Assembly: GCA_015067785.1 (NCBI GenBank)
Contig: SVLR01000012.1
Location: 1-60,313 of the forward strand
DNA from: Oscillospiraceae bacterium
Lineage (GTDB): Bacteria; Bacillota; Clostridia; Oscillospirales; Oscillospiraceae
Reading direction: 5' to 3'
Length of the DNA: 60,313 bases
Under the pieces are notes generated by a model that saw only the letters and a program-made list of their open reading frames with translations, was not told the origin of the DNA and did no database searches. Below, one piece after another: positions 40,755 to 49,858 of the stretch (position 1 is the stretch's first letter; each line of letters begins with the position of its first letter). The position numbers were made by a program, and so were the translations under genes.

Positions 40755-42443
40755 TTATTCTGCGTTCAGGAACATCAGCTCCTGAATGCTGGTAACGCCC
40801 TTAAGTACCAGCGCACGGCAGGAATCCCACAGAGTATTCATGCCGTTTTCTGCCGCCAGTCTGCGCAGAACATCCAAATTCCGCTCGTTCATTGCGGCGC
40901 TCTTCATCGTCTCGTTCATATACATGACCTCATGGACCGCGATTCTGCCCTTATAACCGGTGTTATTGCAGAACTGGCAGCCCTGAGGACGGGCAATGGA
41001 AATGGGCTCGGTAAGACCAAGGATCTCCATCTCCTTGGCGTTGGTACGGCCCTTCTTCTTACAGGCAGGGCACAGACGCTTCACAAGACGCTGGGCAATA
41101 ACGCCTACCAGTGCGTCGGCAACCAGATAGTTGTCGATACCCATATCCTGAAGTCGGAGAATGGCACCGGGCGCATCGTTGGTATGGAGGGTACTAAACA
41201 CAATATGACCTGTAATAGCGCTTCGGACTGCAATTTCCGCCGTCTCCTCGTCGCGGATCTCACCGATCATAATGATATCCGGGTCCTGTCGGAGAATGGA
41301 GCGCAGGGCCGCCGCAAAGGTCATATTCGCCTTTGTATTGACCTGGGTCTGGTTGACGCCTGCCATCGTATATTCCACAGGGTCCTCAACGGTGACGATA
41401 TTCACGGCAGCGTTGTTGACCTCCTTTAAGAAGGAGTACAGTGTGGTAGACTTACCGCAGCCGGTAGGACCGGTCAGCAGAATGATACCGTGAGGACGGG
41501 CAAGCATCTTGTCGACGATCACATTTTCTTCGTCGGTAAAGCCCAGATCCTGCCGGGTAAAGTTAAAAGAGGTCTTATCCAGCACACGGATAACAAACTT
41601 TTCGCCAAAAACCGTAGGCAGCGTGGACACACGGAAATCATATTCCTTGCCGCCAATGTTCATATTGATACGGCCGTCCTGAGGTACACGGCGCTCCGCG
41701 ATATTCAGACCTGCCATGATTTTCAGACGGGCACAGATAGCCGAGTATGCCTCGATGGGGAACTCCGCCCGCTTCTGCAGATCGCCGTCGATACGGTAGC
41801 GGACACGGACCGCTTTCTCAAAGGGCTCGATATGAATATCGCTTGCCCGGTAGGGAATGGCCTCCCGGATAACGGAGTCCACAAGACGCACCGCAGGGTT
41901 ATTGATCACATCGCCCTCAGCCGCGCCGGCAACGCCGGTGTTTTGGATGGCACTTACCTGCTGCTCTTCCTTTTCCGTGTTCAGGTCACTCAGCGCCGCA
42001 GAGGTGGAGACCACCGCAGAAACAGAGTCTACATACCGCTCGATCTGCACAGCAGGCGTCAAAATATACTGGCACTTGCAGGCAAGCTGGGAGGAAATGG
42101 CAGACATTGCGTGACAGCTCAGCGGTCTTGCGCAAGCAACCAGCAGCACGCCGTTTTTATCATAGCTGATCGGGACGACTTTATGCTTCTTCATAAAATC
42201 GAAGGTAAACAGATCAAACAGCTTTTCGTCGATCTCCAGCATATCGATCTCGACGCCGGGCATACAGTAGTACTCTGCCAGCGCTTCCAGATCGGTGTTA
42301 TCCGTAATGATCTCCTTGTGGAGCAGATAATCACGGATGCTCAGCCCCAAGCGTGTGGCATCCTCCAGATAAAATTGGGCGTCCTTGCGCTTGACGAGCT
42401 TTTTATAAATATAAAATTGAAGCAGCTCGAAATTGGTATTCAT
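40755..42443 (-). CDS. pilB: Type IV pilus / type II secretion assembly ATPase (PilB/GspE)
   Basis: A 562-residue hexameric ATPase that powers pilin extension. The N-terminal MshEN-like domain (DATRLGLSIRDYLLHKEI ... DMLEIDEKLFDLF) is followed by the motor domain, with Walker A GPTGCGKST, Asp box EDPVEY, Walker B IMIGEIRDEETA and His box HIVFSTLHTNDA. A four-Cys zinc element (CPAC...CQFC) lies near the end. The matching PilC gene is just upstream. Confidence 0.95.
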   Translation of the reverse strand: MNTNFELLQFYIYKKLVKRKDAQFYLEDATRLGLSIRDYLLHKEIITDNTDLEALAEYYCMPGVEIDMLEIDEKLFDLFTFDFMKKHKVVPISYDKNGVLLVACARPLSCHAMSAISSQLACKCQYILTPAVQIERYVDSVSAVVSTSAALSDLNTEKEEQQVSAIQNTGVAGAAEGDVINNPAVRLVDSVIREAIPYRASDIHIEPFEKAVRVRYRIDGDLQKRAEFPIEAYSAICARLKIMAGLNIAERRVPQDGRINMNIGGKEYDFRVSTLPTVFGEKFVIRVLDKTSFNFTRQDLGFTDEENVIVDKMLARPHGIILLTGPTGCGKSTTLYSFLKEVNNAAVNIVTVEDPVEYTMAGVNQTQVNTKANMTFAAALRSILRQDPDIIMIGEIRDEETAEIAVRSAITGHIVFSTLHTNDAPGAILRLQDMGIDNYLVADALVGVIAQRLVKRLCPACKKKGRTNAKEMEILGLTEPISIARPQGCQFCNNTGYKGRIAVHEVMYMNETMKSAAMNERNLDVLRRLAAENGMNTLWDSCRALVLKGVTSIQELMFLNAE

Positions 42444-42457
42444 AATGTATTACCTCA

Positions 42458-43669
42458 TTATACATTCAGTCCGGTCATAATGGAGAGGATGGGAGAGTAG
42501 ACCGCCAAAAACAGCGTGATGATAACAGCGCCCATGATCAGAAGCATGATCGGCTGGAGCTTGTTGGTCAGGGAGTTGACGGAAATTTCCACCTGATCGT
42601 CAAAGAACTTGCAGGAACGGGTCAGCACATCATCCAGCGCGTTGGTCTTTTCACCGATGGTAATCATCTGGACCATCATAGGCGGGAACAGCTTATAGCT
42701 CTCAAAGGCATTGGTCAGCGACATACCGCCACGGACAGCCTCTGCCGCCTCGTGGAAGCGCTTTGATAAGTACCGGTTGCCGATGACGATCTCCGTGGCA
42801 TTGAGGGCTTCGTTCAGGTCAAGACCGCTACTTAGCAGCAGTGCAAAGGCTCTTGCAAAGCGGGAGGTGATGGTATTGAGCTGAATGGTCTTAATGATCG
42901 GGATCTTCAGCTTGCACACATCGAAGAAATACTTACCCTTTTCTGTGCGGTTGACCAGCATGATCGCCAGCACAACACTCAGGATCACCAGCAGAAGTAT
43001 CTGCCAGTAAGCCAGCAGGAAATCAGAAATGGCATAAATGGCAGCCGTCAGTCCCTCAGGCTCCACATTGAGCTTTGCCAGTGTATCCCGGAACGTAGGC
43101 ACGACCACCGCCAGCATCAGCACAACGATGCCCACCGTCATACCCATCAGCATCATAGGATAAGAAAGGGCGCTCTTAACCTTCCGGCGGTTGTCGGATT
43201 CGGTTTCGTAGTAATCCGCCAAGGAATTGAGCACCGCGTCCAAATGTCCGGACAACTCGCCAACCTTTACCATGCTCCGGAAGAAGTCCGGGAACACATT
43301 CTTGTGCTTCTGCAATGCTTCCGAAAGGAGGATGCCGCTTTCCACATCATCGTAAATAACGGAGATGACATTCTTAAAATAATTGGTATAGGGCTGATTT
43401 TTTAGAATGTCCAAGCAGTCCAGAATCGGGATATGGGTATTGAGCATAATGGCATACTGCCGGCAAAAGCCGGTCAGCTCTTTGATGGTGACCGTCTGCT
43501 CAAAGCTGAAAAACGACCCGGAGGTACCGCCGGAGTAGGGCTTGGCGGAAACCAGGAACAGGCTCTGCTTTGCCAGCTGCTCGGCAAGGTCCGCCTCATC
43601 CTTCGCAATGAAGACGCCCTTTATTTTGTGCTTTTGCAGGTCAACTGCAGTATATTTATATTTTTGCAT
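42458..43669 (-). CDS. pilC: Type IV pilus inner-membrane platform protein (PilC/GspF)
   Basis: A 403-residue protein with two GspF repeats (FCRQYAIMLNTHIPILDCLDIL and FARAFALLLSSGLDLNEALNA) and three membrane helices. It couples PilB to pilin assembly. It starts 31 bases after the prepilin peptidase gene. Confidence 0.95.
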   Translation of the reverse strand: MQKYKYTAVDLQKHKIKGVFIAKDEADLAEQLAKQSLFLVSAKPYSGGTSGSFFSFEQTVTIKELTGFCRQYAIMLNTHIPILDCLDILKNQPYTNYFKNVISVIYDDVESGILLSEALQKHKNVFPDFFRSMVKVGELSGHLDAVLNSLADYYETESDNRRKVKSALSYPMMLMGMTVGIVVLMLAVVVPTFRDTLAKLNVEPEGLTAAIYAISDFLLAYWQILLLVILSVVLAIMLVNRTEKGKYFFDVCKLKIPIIKTIQLNTITSRFARAFALLLSSGLDLNEALNATEIVIGNRYLSKRFHEAAEAVRGGMSLTNAFESYKLFPPMMVQMITIGEKTNALDDVLTRSCKFFDDQVEISVNSLTNKLQPIMLLIMGAVIITLFLAVYSPILSIMTGLNV

Positions 43670-43699
43670 AGAGGATTGATCTCCCTTCCTGCTAAAGTA

Positions 43700-44494
43700 T
43701 CATAGTAAAAGACCGATATACCAAGAAATGATTTGGTTGCCGAAGAAAAGAGCTGCCAGCGTGCCCACCACAAGGAAAGGTCCAAAGGGGTACTCCTTCC
43801 GTTTATCCGCATGGGTGACCCGATTGGAGATCACCATCACCAGCGCACCGGCTACAGAGGCGATCAAAATGGAAAGCAAAAATCTCTGCCATCCCAAAAG
43901 CAAGCCCGCAGCGGCGGCGTATTTCACATCGCCGAAGCCCAGTCCCTCCTGCTTCAGCACCGCAATGGCGCCATAGTAAACAGCAAGGAACAGCACGCCG
44001 CCCACGAAGCCGCCGATGAGGTGCTCGTACCATTTCCCCTCTGCCTGTGTGACAGCAGCCACGACACCGGCAAGGGCAACCAAAAGGGTAAACCGGTTAT
44101 ATATGAGCATATGCTCCAAATCGATAAAGAAAATGCAGATCAGCGCCGAGCAGCATACCGCCACCGCGCAGGCATATACAGGGTTTGCTTCCCAGTAAAG
44201 CCACACCGCCAAAAGCCACAGCGCTGCGTTCAAAAGCTCCACGATCATATACCGGGGCGAGATCGGCGCCTTGCACTTGCGGCACTTACCGCCCAGCATC
44301 AAATAGGACAGCACCGGAATGTTGTCGTACCATTTAAGACTGTAATTACACTTGGTGCAATGGGAGCCGGGCTTTGAGAGATTCATTTCGTTGGGCAGGC
44401 GGTAGATCACCACATTGAGATAGCTGCCAACGCACAGGCCCAATATTCCCGAAAGTATGTATACACACAGCATCATAAATTCCTGCGGGCCCAT
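43700..44494 (-). CDS. pilD: Prepilin peptidase (PilD/GspO)
   Basis: A 264-residue membrane aspartyl protease that cuts prepilin leader peptides and often methylates the new N terminus. Seen are the Cys-rich cytoplasmic loop (CTKCNYSLKWYDNIPVLSY...CRKCKAPIS) and the two catalytic Asp regions, FFIDLEHMLIYNRF and GFGDVKYA. It serves the prepilins coded upstream in the same operon. Confidence 0.95.
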   Translation of the reverse strand: MGPQEFMMLCVYILSGILGLCVGSYLNVVIYRLPNEMNLSKPGSHCTKCNYSLKWYDNIPVLSYLMLGGKCRKCKAPISPRYMIVELLNAALWLLAVWLYWEANPVYACAVAVCCSALICIFFIDLEHMLIYNRFTLLVALAGVVAAVTQAEGKWYEHLIGGFVGGVLFLAVYYGAIAVLKQEGLGFGDVKYAAAAGLLLGWQRFLLSILIASVAGALVMVISNRVTHADKRKEYPFGPFLVVGTLAALFFGNQIISWYIGLLL

Positions 44495-44509
44495 AATCTC
44501 TCTCCTTAC

Positions 44510-45712
44510 TTAGAAATTGTTGATCTTACCGAATTGGCGCAGCTGGAAACCGCCGTAAAGCTCCAAAACACTTGCGTCAGCAGCCTGATCGCTGTAGCCA
44601 CTTCCTGCCAGCAGAGGAACAAATTTCACGCTGTTGCCTTCCTCCTCAGAATTGAGCCGGGGGAACAGATAATCGTATTCCTTGGACATATTGACATAAA
44701 CCATATCCACAGCGCCCTGAGAGGTAATGGCAGGATTGCCGCTGAGCAGATCCAGCGTCCATTTGAGGATAATGCGAAAATTCTCATAGACGAAGCCTTC
44801 CCGGTCAGCAGGCAGCTCCCGCTGCATAAATTTCGGCAGCTTTCTGCCTGTGCGCTTGCCGCTTCCGGCAGCGGCGGCAAAGATCGCCTCCTCGTCCTCT
44901 TCCTCATCGGTCTCCGCAGGCATCATATCGGGATCTGTCAGGATCTCCTCACCCATCATCGTGATCTGCTTTGCCTTTGCCTTTTCGTTGGCGTTTAGGA
45001 CCAAAAGCTCACCGCTGCTGTGGTCAAAGAGCAGATCCTCAGACACCAGCCGGGACTTATAGAGCATTGCCTCACCGAAGGGCAGGCGGTACGCGCCGAT
45101 GACGCGGCCCTTATTCACAAAGGCATAGCGGCAGCAGTTTTCCTTAATATCCAAAAGCAGATAGGTGCCGTTTCTCAGTCGGCCGTTCAGCGCCATCGCA
45201 CCGCTTGCCATGGCATTGGCGGCGGAGGTAACCGTCTGCACGCTCACCTGATTGGCGGCGCAGACCTCATGCAGCTTGCTCACAATATCATTGCGGATAC
45301 CTACGATGCCAAAAGTAGAAAACTGCTTATTCTGGCTCAGCGAATAGGTATGGTAACGCAGATTTTTCTTTCCCTTATAGTTAGCACCGACGGCAACCTC
45401 CAAAGAGTTTTCCATCGCGCGTCGGTTCATTGTGGGCACATTGAGGGTATCCATCAAGAACGCATCGTCCGACAGTACGATCGCAACCTTCGCTAGGGAA
45501 ACAGAGGGATTTCTCTGCTGATAATTCTTAATTGCCTTATCCAGCTTCTGATAAAACTCCTCGCAGAAAGGACGGCAGCGGTAAGAAACCACCTGCTGCG
45601 CCTCACGCCGGTCTCCCAGATCTACATAAAAGCTGAAGGTTTCCGCATCGGTATCAATGCCGATGACGGCATTTATAGGACTTTCAAACATACTTGCCAA
45701 AACTCCTCTCAT
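44510..45712 (-). CDS. PilM-like actin-fold protein
   Basis: A 400-residue cytoplasmic protein with an actin/FtsA-like order: IGIDTDAETFSFYV as the first phosphate strand, VAIVLSDDAFLMDTLNVP as the typical PilM stretch, and TYLLLDIKENCCRYAFVNKGRVIG as the second phosphate loop. An acidic linker (about 265-280, DEEEDEEA) interrupts the fold. PilM links pilus assembly proteins at the membrane. No PilN or PilO gene is present. Its ATGA overlaps the stop of the upstream pilin-like gene. Confidence 0.72.
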   Translation of the reverse strand: MRGVLASMFESPINAVIGIDTDAETFSFYVDLGDRREAQQVVSYRCRPFCEEFYQKLDKAIKNYQQRNPSVSLAKVAIVLSDDAFLMDTLNVPTMNRRAMENSLEVAVGANYKGKKNLRYHTYSLSQNKQFSTFGIVGIRNDIVSKLHEVCAANQVSVQTVTSAANAMASGAMALNGRLRNGTYLLLDIKENCCRYAFVNKGRVIGAYRLPFGEAMLYKSRLVSEDLLFDHSSGELLVLNANEKAKAKQITMMGEEILTDPDMMPAETDEEEDEEAIFAAAAGSGKRTGRKLPKFMQRELPADREGFVYENFRIILKWTLDLLSGNPAITSQGAVDMVYVNMSKEYDYLFPRLNSEEEGNSVKFVPLLAGSGYSDQAADASVLELYGGFQLRQFGKINNF

Positions 45713-46869
45713 TTCTTACTCCATTCCGTAATCTTATACGCGTTGTCCGTTTCGCTCCATACAAGAACAATCTGCAACACCGCTGTATCGCAAGACTCTG
45801 TTTCAGGTACAGAATCTAACACTTGCAGTTTGTAAGCATCTCTACTGACGGCAACAACGGTCAAAACATATGCACTGCTTGCATTACACACGGTACATTT
45901 ACCATTTTCATCAAAACTATGTCCATTTTCCGCGGTCTCTTTAGTTGTTGTTCCACCACAAACCGTGCAGGTGTAGGTTTTTTCGCCAGCAACCGTGCAG
46001 GAAGGCGGGTTTGTTTCCTCACCATTGTCCCAAGCGTGGTCAAGCATTGGAATTGGAGTATTTTCTGTATCTTTGCATTCTGAACAAGTTCTGGTTTGTT
46101 CTCCTTCTTCTGTGCAGGTTGCGGCTTTATTTTCATTCCAATCGCTCCACTTGTGTGGTGGAATAATATCCGTTTCAAATTCTTCGCACCCGCTGTTGCT
46201 ACAAGTACGCTTTTTCGTCCCTTCATTGTCACAATCAGCTTCAACAACCGTTTCCCACTCATTCCAACTATGAGGCAGAATAGGAGTAGCCTTTTCCTCG
46301 AACCCGTCACAATCATTGTTTGTACAGTAGCGTCTTTCCGTGCCCTCGCCATTGCAAGTAGAAGGCGTTGTTACTGTCCAATTGCCCCAGTTGTGCTCTG
46401 CCCGCACGGTCACTTCTGTATGACATTTGCCGCACACTCCCGTAACAAAGCTCTTGCAGTTCATTCCCGCTACGCTGTGCCCTGTTTTCGATGCTATATA
46501 TTCTTTCTTTGTTTCCCCACACAAAGTACAGGTGTAGGGTATATACCCATCCTCTTCGCAAGTTGGGACAACTGTTTCGCCTTCTACCCAAGCATGTCTT
46601 TCGATAGGCGTGGTCTCGATTGTAATACCATCATAATCTTCTGGCTTCCAATTTGTATTCATTTCGCCCTTCAAAACAGCATCCACGAAATCTTCACCCA
46701 GCTGCTCGAGGAAAATGTCCTGCTTGATGCCAAGCTCAGCCTTAGCCTTGTGCTCATTTTGAAGCAACGCCGTGGTCAAAATCATCGTAGTAATAAAAAT
46801 GCTGAACACCATCATCATAATGGCAAGCTCAATAGCCGCACCCCGGCGGTCAAGTAATTTCTTTTTCAT
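45709..46869 (-). CDS. Pilin-like protein with Cys-rich repeats
   Basis: A 386-residue protein whose N terminus (DRRGAAIELAIMMMVFSIFITTMIL) is a hydrophobic pilin-like helix after a short basic leader; it lacks the standard Gly-Phe-Thr-Leu-x-Glu but has Glu at a similar position (GAAIELA). After about residue 95 come six or so Cys-rich repeats (HAWVEGETVVPTCEEDGYIPYTCTLCG; HNWGNWTVTTPSTC; HSWNEWETVVEADC; HKWSDWNENKAATC; HAWDNGEETNPPSC). A 50-residue beta-rich tail ends it. It may be a tip or adhesive minor pilin. Its ATG overlaps the stop of the previous pilin gene. Confidence 0.75.
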   Translation of the reverse strand: MKKKLLDRRGAAIELAIMMMVFSIFITTMILTTALLQNEHKAKAELGIKQDIFLEQLGEDFVDAVLKGEMNTNWKPEDYDGITIETTPIERHAWVEGETVVPTCEEDGYIPYTCTLCGETKKEYIASKTGHSVAGMNCKSFVTGVCGKCHTEVTVRAEHNWGNWTVTTPSTCNGEGTERRYCTNNDCDGFEEKATPILPHSWNEWETVVEADCDNEGTKKRTCSNSGCEEFETDIIPPHKWSDWNENKAATCTEEGEQTRTCSECKDTENTPIPMLDHAWDNGEETNPPSCTVAGEKTYTCTVCGGTTTKETAENGHSFDENGKCTVCNASSAYVLTVVAVSRDAYKLQVLDSVPETESCDTAVLQIVLVWSETDNAYKITEWSKK

Positions 46870-47330
46870 TCGGTAGTACCTCCTTCTGCGGAGGGAAAGG
46901 AAAAGCTATATATCATATCTCCGTTTTCATAAGCGGCTTCAAAAATAAAAGCTGCAACTGTATTCTCCATTAACGCATTGGTCTCCGGATCCTTGTTTGC
47001 TTCTACAGTAATGGTTATTGTATAACCGCCCTTATCCAATACATAAACAAGGGTATTCGCCTCTGTGTTTTCAAAATCAGGCTCATCGCCCACAGTTGTC
47101 TGATTTAAGCAAGCAATAAAAGTCTCCTTATCTCCCTTTGCAAACCGGAAGCACTCAATGGCATTCTCCGCCTGATTGCGGACATCCATCGCAACAACGG
47201 TCTTATTTTCGATCTGTACAGAGGAAAAGATCACCGTCAGCGTCGCGACACTGATAATACCGATCACCACGAGGGCGATCACGACCTCTACCAAGGTAAC
47301 ACCTCTGCGGGATCTCATATTCTCTTTCAT
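46866..47330 (-). CDS. Type IV pilin-like protein (154 residues)
   Basis: A short basic leader (MKENMRSRRG) precedes VTLVEVVIALVVIGIISVATL, the class III prepilin signal with Glu at position +5 after the Gly cleavage site. The C-terminal part is a small beta-rich domain. It should be cut by the prepilin peptidase in the operon. Confidence 0.88.
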   Translation of the reverse strand: MKENMRSRRGVTLVEVVIALVVIGIISVATLTVIFSSVQIENKTVVAMDVRNQAENAIECFRFAKGDKETFIACLNQTTVGDEPDFENTEANTLVYVLDKGGYTITITVEANKDPETNALMENTVAAFIFEAAYENGDMIYSFSFPSAEGGTTE

Positions 47331-47365
47331 AGGCTCGCCCTCCTTTCAAATTTCTCAGGCAATGC

Positions 47366-47941
47366 TTAGTCTACAATTTCGCCCACCCGGGGATTTACAC
47401 AGAAGGTGTAGGTCTGTTCCTTCGTAACGATTCCGTTGCGGTACTGGTAAGTTACGGTGCAGTAGTAAAGGGGATTGTTTACCGCCTCACCAATTTGCGC
47501 ATTGGTTCCGTCGTCAGTCACAAGTGTGCCCTCTTCCGTAAAAAATGCCCGAGAGAATTTTAAGCCAATGATGGACTTCGTCGGATAATAAATATCTTCA
47601 TCCCCACCGGGAAAACTTACCTGCAGGGTCTTACCCGCTAAACTGATTTTTTCCTCGTCGTTTGTTGGTGTCTTCACTTTGATCTCGTTGCTGTCGGCAT
47701 CTACAGCCGCGACAATACTAATAACATTTTCCGAATCTTTTACAGCCTCCGATATCCAGCTTTCCACGATGGATTCCACGTCCTCCAGATCGCCCATAGC
47801 ATCCAGCTTAGTGGCAGCCGCCGTGCCGCGCCCGCTGGCCATCGTAACAAAGGAAGCCACCGACAAGGACACAATGGCTACCACCGCCATAACGATACAA
47901 AGCTCCGCCAGTGTCATACCTTTTCTCTTATTTTTCTTCAT
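47366..47941 (-). CDS. Type IV pilin-like protein (191 residues), first gene of the operon
   Basis: The leader MKKNKRKG is followed by MTLAELCIVMAVVAIVSLSVASF, a class III prepilin signal with Glu at +5. Its place as first gene and strong promoter fit a main or abundant pilin, but the sequence does not prove this. Confidence 0.88.
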   Translation of the reverse strand: MKKNKRKGMTLAELCIVMAVVAIVSLSVASFVTMASGRGTAAATKLDAMGDLEDVESIVESWISEAVKDSENVISIVAAVDADSNEIKVKTPTNDEEKISLAGKTLQVSFPGGDEDIYYPTKSIIGLKFSRAFFTEEGTLVTDDGTNAQIGEAVNNPLYYCTVTYQYRNGIVTKEQTYTFCVNPRVGEIVD

Positions 47942-48047
47942 TAGGATGGCCCTCCTTCCCCGTGCAGTTATTAAAAAACCGCTTAATTTGTAGAAAACAC
48001 AGTCTTCTCCCGCCCGAAAACCTTTTGGGCACAGTTTCCGTTTATAC
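47942..48047 (-). promoter_or_regulatory. Structured leader of the pilus operon
   Basis: The transcript leader of about 105 bases can form several hairpins: TCCGT/ACGGA at the 5' end, GCCC/GGGC, GAAGAC/GTTTTC, and GCGGTT/AACTGC close to the ribosome site GGAGG. I compared it by eye with the c-di-GMP-I pattern and found no match. Confidence 0.4.
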
Positions 48048-48053
48048 TACGGA

Positions 48054-48082
48054 ATTATACTCGAAATATGCCTTAATGTCAA
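48054..48082 (-). promoter_or_regulatory. Sigma-A promoter of the pilus operon
   Basis: On the - strand perfect TTGACA and TATAAT boxes are 17 bases apart. Confidence 0.92.
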
Positions 48083-48126
48083 CCTCTTGTTCCCCCTGCA
48101 CCCCTTTTTGGCAACATTTCCCTCAG

Positions 48127-48179
48127 CCCTCCCCCGAGGGAAGGTGGCAAAATCTCTGATTTTTGTCGGATGAGGGTGG
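48127..48179. repeat. Palindromic dispersed element
   Basis: An outer CCCTC.../GAGGG arm set encloses CAAAATC-TCT-GATTTTTG. The style (CCCTCCCCCGAGGG ... GTCGGATGAGGG) resembles small dispersed spacer repeats common in gut Clostridia. The rest of the 420-bp spacer holds the two promoters and no gene. Confidence 0.5.
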
Positions 48180-48268
48180 TGATCATCGGTCATTTCCGGT
48201 GGCATCACCTGACCCAAAGGGGCGCAGTGATCTGCCGTCGCAAAGTCTTAAAAACGCAAAACTTACCC

Positions 48269-48297
48269 TTTACAACGGGATGGTTTTGTGCTACATT
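48269..48297 (+). promoter_or_regulatory. Promoter of the small lipoprotein gene
   Basis: TTTACA and an extended TACATT (TGC before it) are 17 bases apart. Confidence 0.7.
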
Positions 48298-48363
48298 AAT
48301 AATAGAGGATCAGCGGGCTGTATGCCCTTCCGTTCAAAATGACCAAAATTCAGGAGGCACCTT

Positions 48364-48741
48364 ATGAAAAAATTACTGCGCATCCTTACTGTATGCATCC
48401 TCCTTTTTTCCATCAGCTTTTCTCTGGTCGGCTGCAATCAGCAAGTGTCAGGAACATATGAAGCCGTCTTTGGTGACGAGACCCACTACGACAAAAAGGT
48501 CACCTTTGAATTTGTGCTTTACTATGTACGCGTCGTTATCGTTGACTATACCGGTGACGAGACGGAAACGACAGAGTATATCGGCACTTACCAGCTCGGT
48601 GATGGAACGATCACCTTCCGCTTTAACGATTTTGGAGAGGAAGAATGGACCTTCTCCTTCTCCAGAGAGACCGTAGACGGCAAGTCCGCCATCAGGATCG
48701 GCGACAATCTGTATATATCCACAGAGCTTAAACTGGAATAA
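48364..48741 (+). CDS. Small lipoprotein of unknown function
   Basis: A 125-residue protein with a signal peptide ending in the lipobox SLVGC. The mature part (GTYEAVFGDETHYDKKVTFEF ... YIGTYQLGDGTITFRF) looks like a small beta-barrel of repeated strands, as in lipocalin-like or DUF5640-type lipoproteins. It is read alone between a good promoter and a strong terminator. Function unknown. Confidence 0.75.
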   Translation: MKKLLRILTVCILLFSISFSLVGCNQQVSGTYEAVFGDETHYDKKVTFEFVLYYVRVVIVDYTGDETETTEYIGTYQLGDGTITFRFNDFGEEEWTFSFSRETVDGKSAIRIGDNLYISTELKLE

Positions 48742-48757
48742 TCGCCTGTAAATTATG

Positions 48758-48802
48758 CCATTTACCATAGATGCAGCGTACTCGTATGGTAAATGGTTTT
48801 TT
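48758..48802 (+). terminator. Terminator of the small lipoprotein gene
   Basis: CCATTTACCATA and TATGGTAAATGG pair over 12 bases, followed by six Ts. It lies close before the next ribosome site, so some read-through could feed the next gene. Confidence 0.9.
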
Positions 48803-48822
48803 ACTTAATAGGAGGTTTGGCA

Positions 48823-49767
48823 ATGAAAAAAGTTTCCTTTATTTTTATTCTCTGTCTGCTGCTGGCGCTTGCCGGCTGCGGCACCAGTTATCAGGAGGAT
48901 GTTTGGTATTCCGAAGAAAAGCTTGCCGAATGTCTCGTTCCGGAATTGCCCCAAACCGGGCCTACGCTGCTCAATCAAAGCGACTGGAGGGTATATGATT
49001 TCCTCACCAATGAAGAATTCCAGACCTATGTTCAGTCTGTCTACAATTACTTAAAGGCGCAGAATTTCCAGTATCTCGGCACCCGGGGTCACTATAAAAG
49101 CTCCCTTAGTATTGCCTTTATGAGCTACTATTTCCAGCCCGCAGAAACCTTGGCACAGCACTGCCAGAATGGCGATTACTATTTCGTCTATTCCGACGGC
49201 ACCACCGACGAGGGCGGTCAGCTTGTCTTTTGGTTCCTGGGCATCCATCGCGCGACCGGCGCAAGCCACTCCTACGATGGTAAGAACTACAAGTATAACA
49301 CCCAGCTTACGCTGCGCAAGGGTGGCGAAGCCCCTGCAACCGGCTTCTATTATTACGACGAGGAACACATCGACCCCTGCTTCTTTGCGCACAGCTATGA
49401 CAAAGGCTGTGTCTACCCCGTCCCCGGCACAGAGCAGACCGTTACCATCCGCAGCTGCGTAAACTGTGGTCACGAGGATTACGAGCCCTTCACAGGCAAC
49501 GGACACAGCTATCAAATCACCGTTACCGAGGGCAGCGAGCTTATTGTTTGTCTCCCGGAGACTCACCCCGCCGGCGCATTTCCCGAAAAGTACGCCTCCG
49601 GTATACTAATGAAGCTCTACACGAATAAGGTAATGGACGCGGATATTGCCGTCACAGTCAACGGCACAAACATCCAATCGCAAGAAGTTGGCAACTATTG
49701 GTGCTATGCCTTCATCGTCCCGAACTGTGATGTGGAGATCAGCTTAGATATCGTCGGCGGCATTTGA
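48823..49767 (+). CDS. Lipoprotein of unknown function (314 residues)
   Basis: A signal peptide ends in the lipobox ALAGC. The mature part opens with a region rich in aromatic residues (YLKAQNFQYLGTRGHYKSSLSIAFMSYYF) and includes two cysteine pairs around NCGHEDYEPF. I do not recognise the family. I chose the ATG at 48823, ten residues into a longer frame, because GGAGG precedes it and the signal peptide starts there. Confidence 0.75.
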   Translation: MKKVSFIFILCLLLALAGCGTSYQEDVWYSEEKLAECLVPELPQTGPTLLNQSDWRVYDFLTNEEFQTYVQSVYNYLKAQNFQYLGTRGHYKSSLSIAFMSYYFQPAETLAQHCQNGDYYFVYSDGTTDEGGQLVFWFLGIHRATGASHSYDGKNYKYNTQLTLRKGGEAPATGFYYYDEEHIDPCFFAHSYDKGCVYPVPGTEQTVTIRSCVNCGHEDYEPFTGNGHSYQITVTEGSELIVCLPETHPAGAFPEKYASGILMKLYTNKVMDADIAVTVNGTNIQSQEVGNYWCYAFIVPNCDVEISLDIVGGI

Positions 49768-49827
49768 CGAAGCCTTCCCCGTTGTCATCGTCCCACCACC
49801 ATCCAGCATAGCAAGGATCAGCACATC

Positions 49828-49858
49828 AAAAAAGAGAGGCTTTACGCCTCTCTTTTTT
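49828..49858. terminator. Bidirectional terminator
   Basis: AAAAAAGAGAGGC and GCCTCTCTTTTTT pair around TTTAC, between convergent genes. Confidence 0.93.

Noticed and set aside
47942..48047. c-di-GMP-I riboswitch before the pilus operon
   Set aside because: The expected conserved words (such as CACGCACAGGGCAAACC-like and GACGCAAAGCC) are absent.
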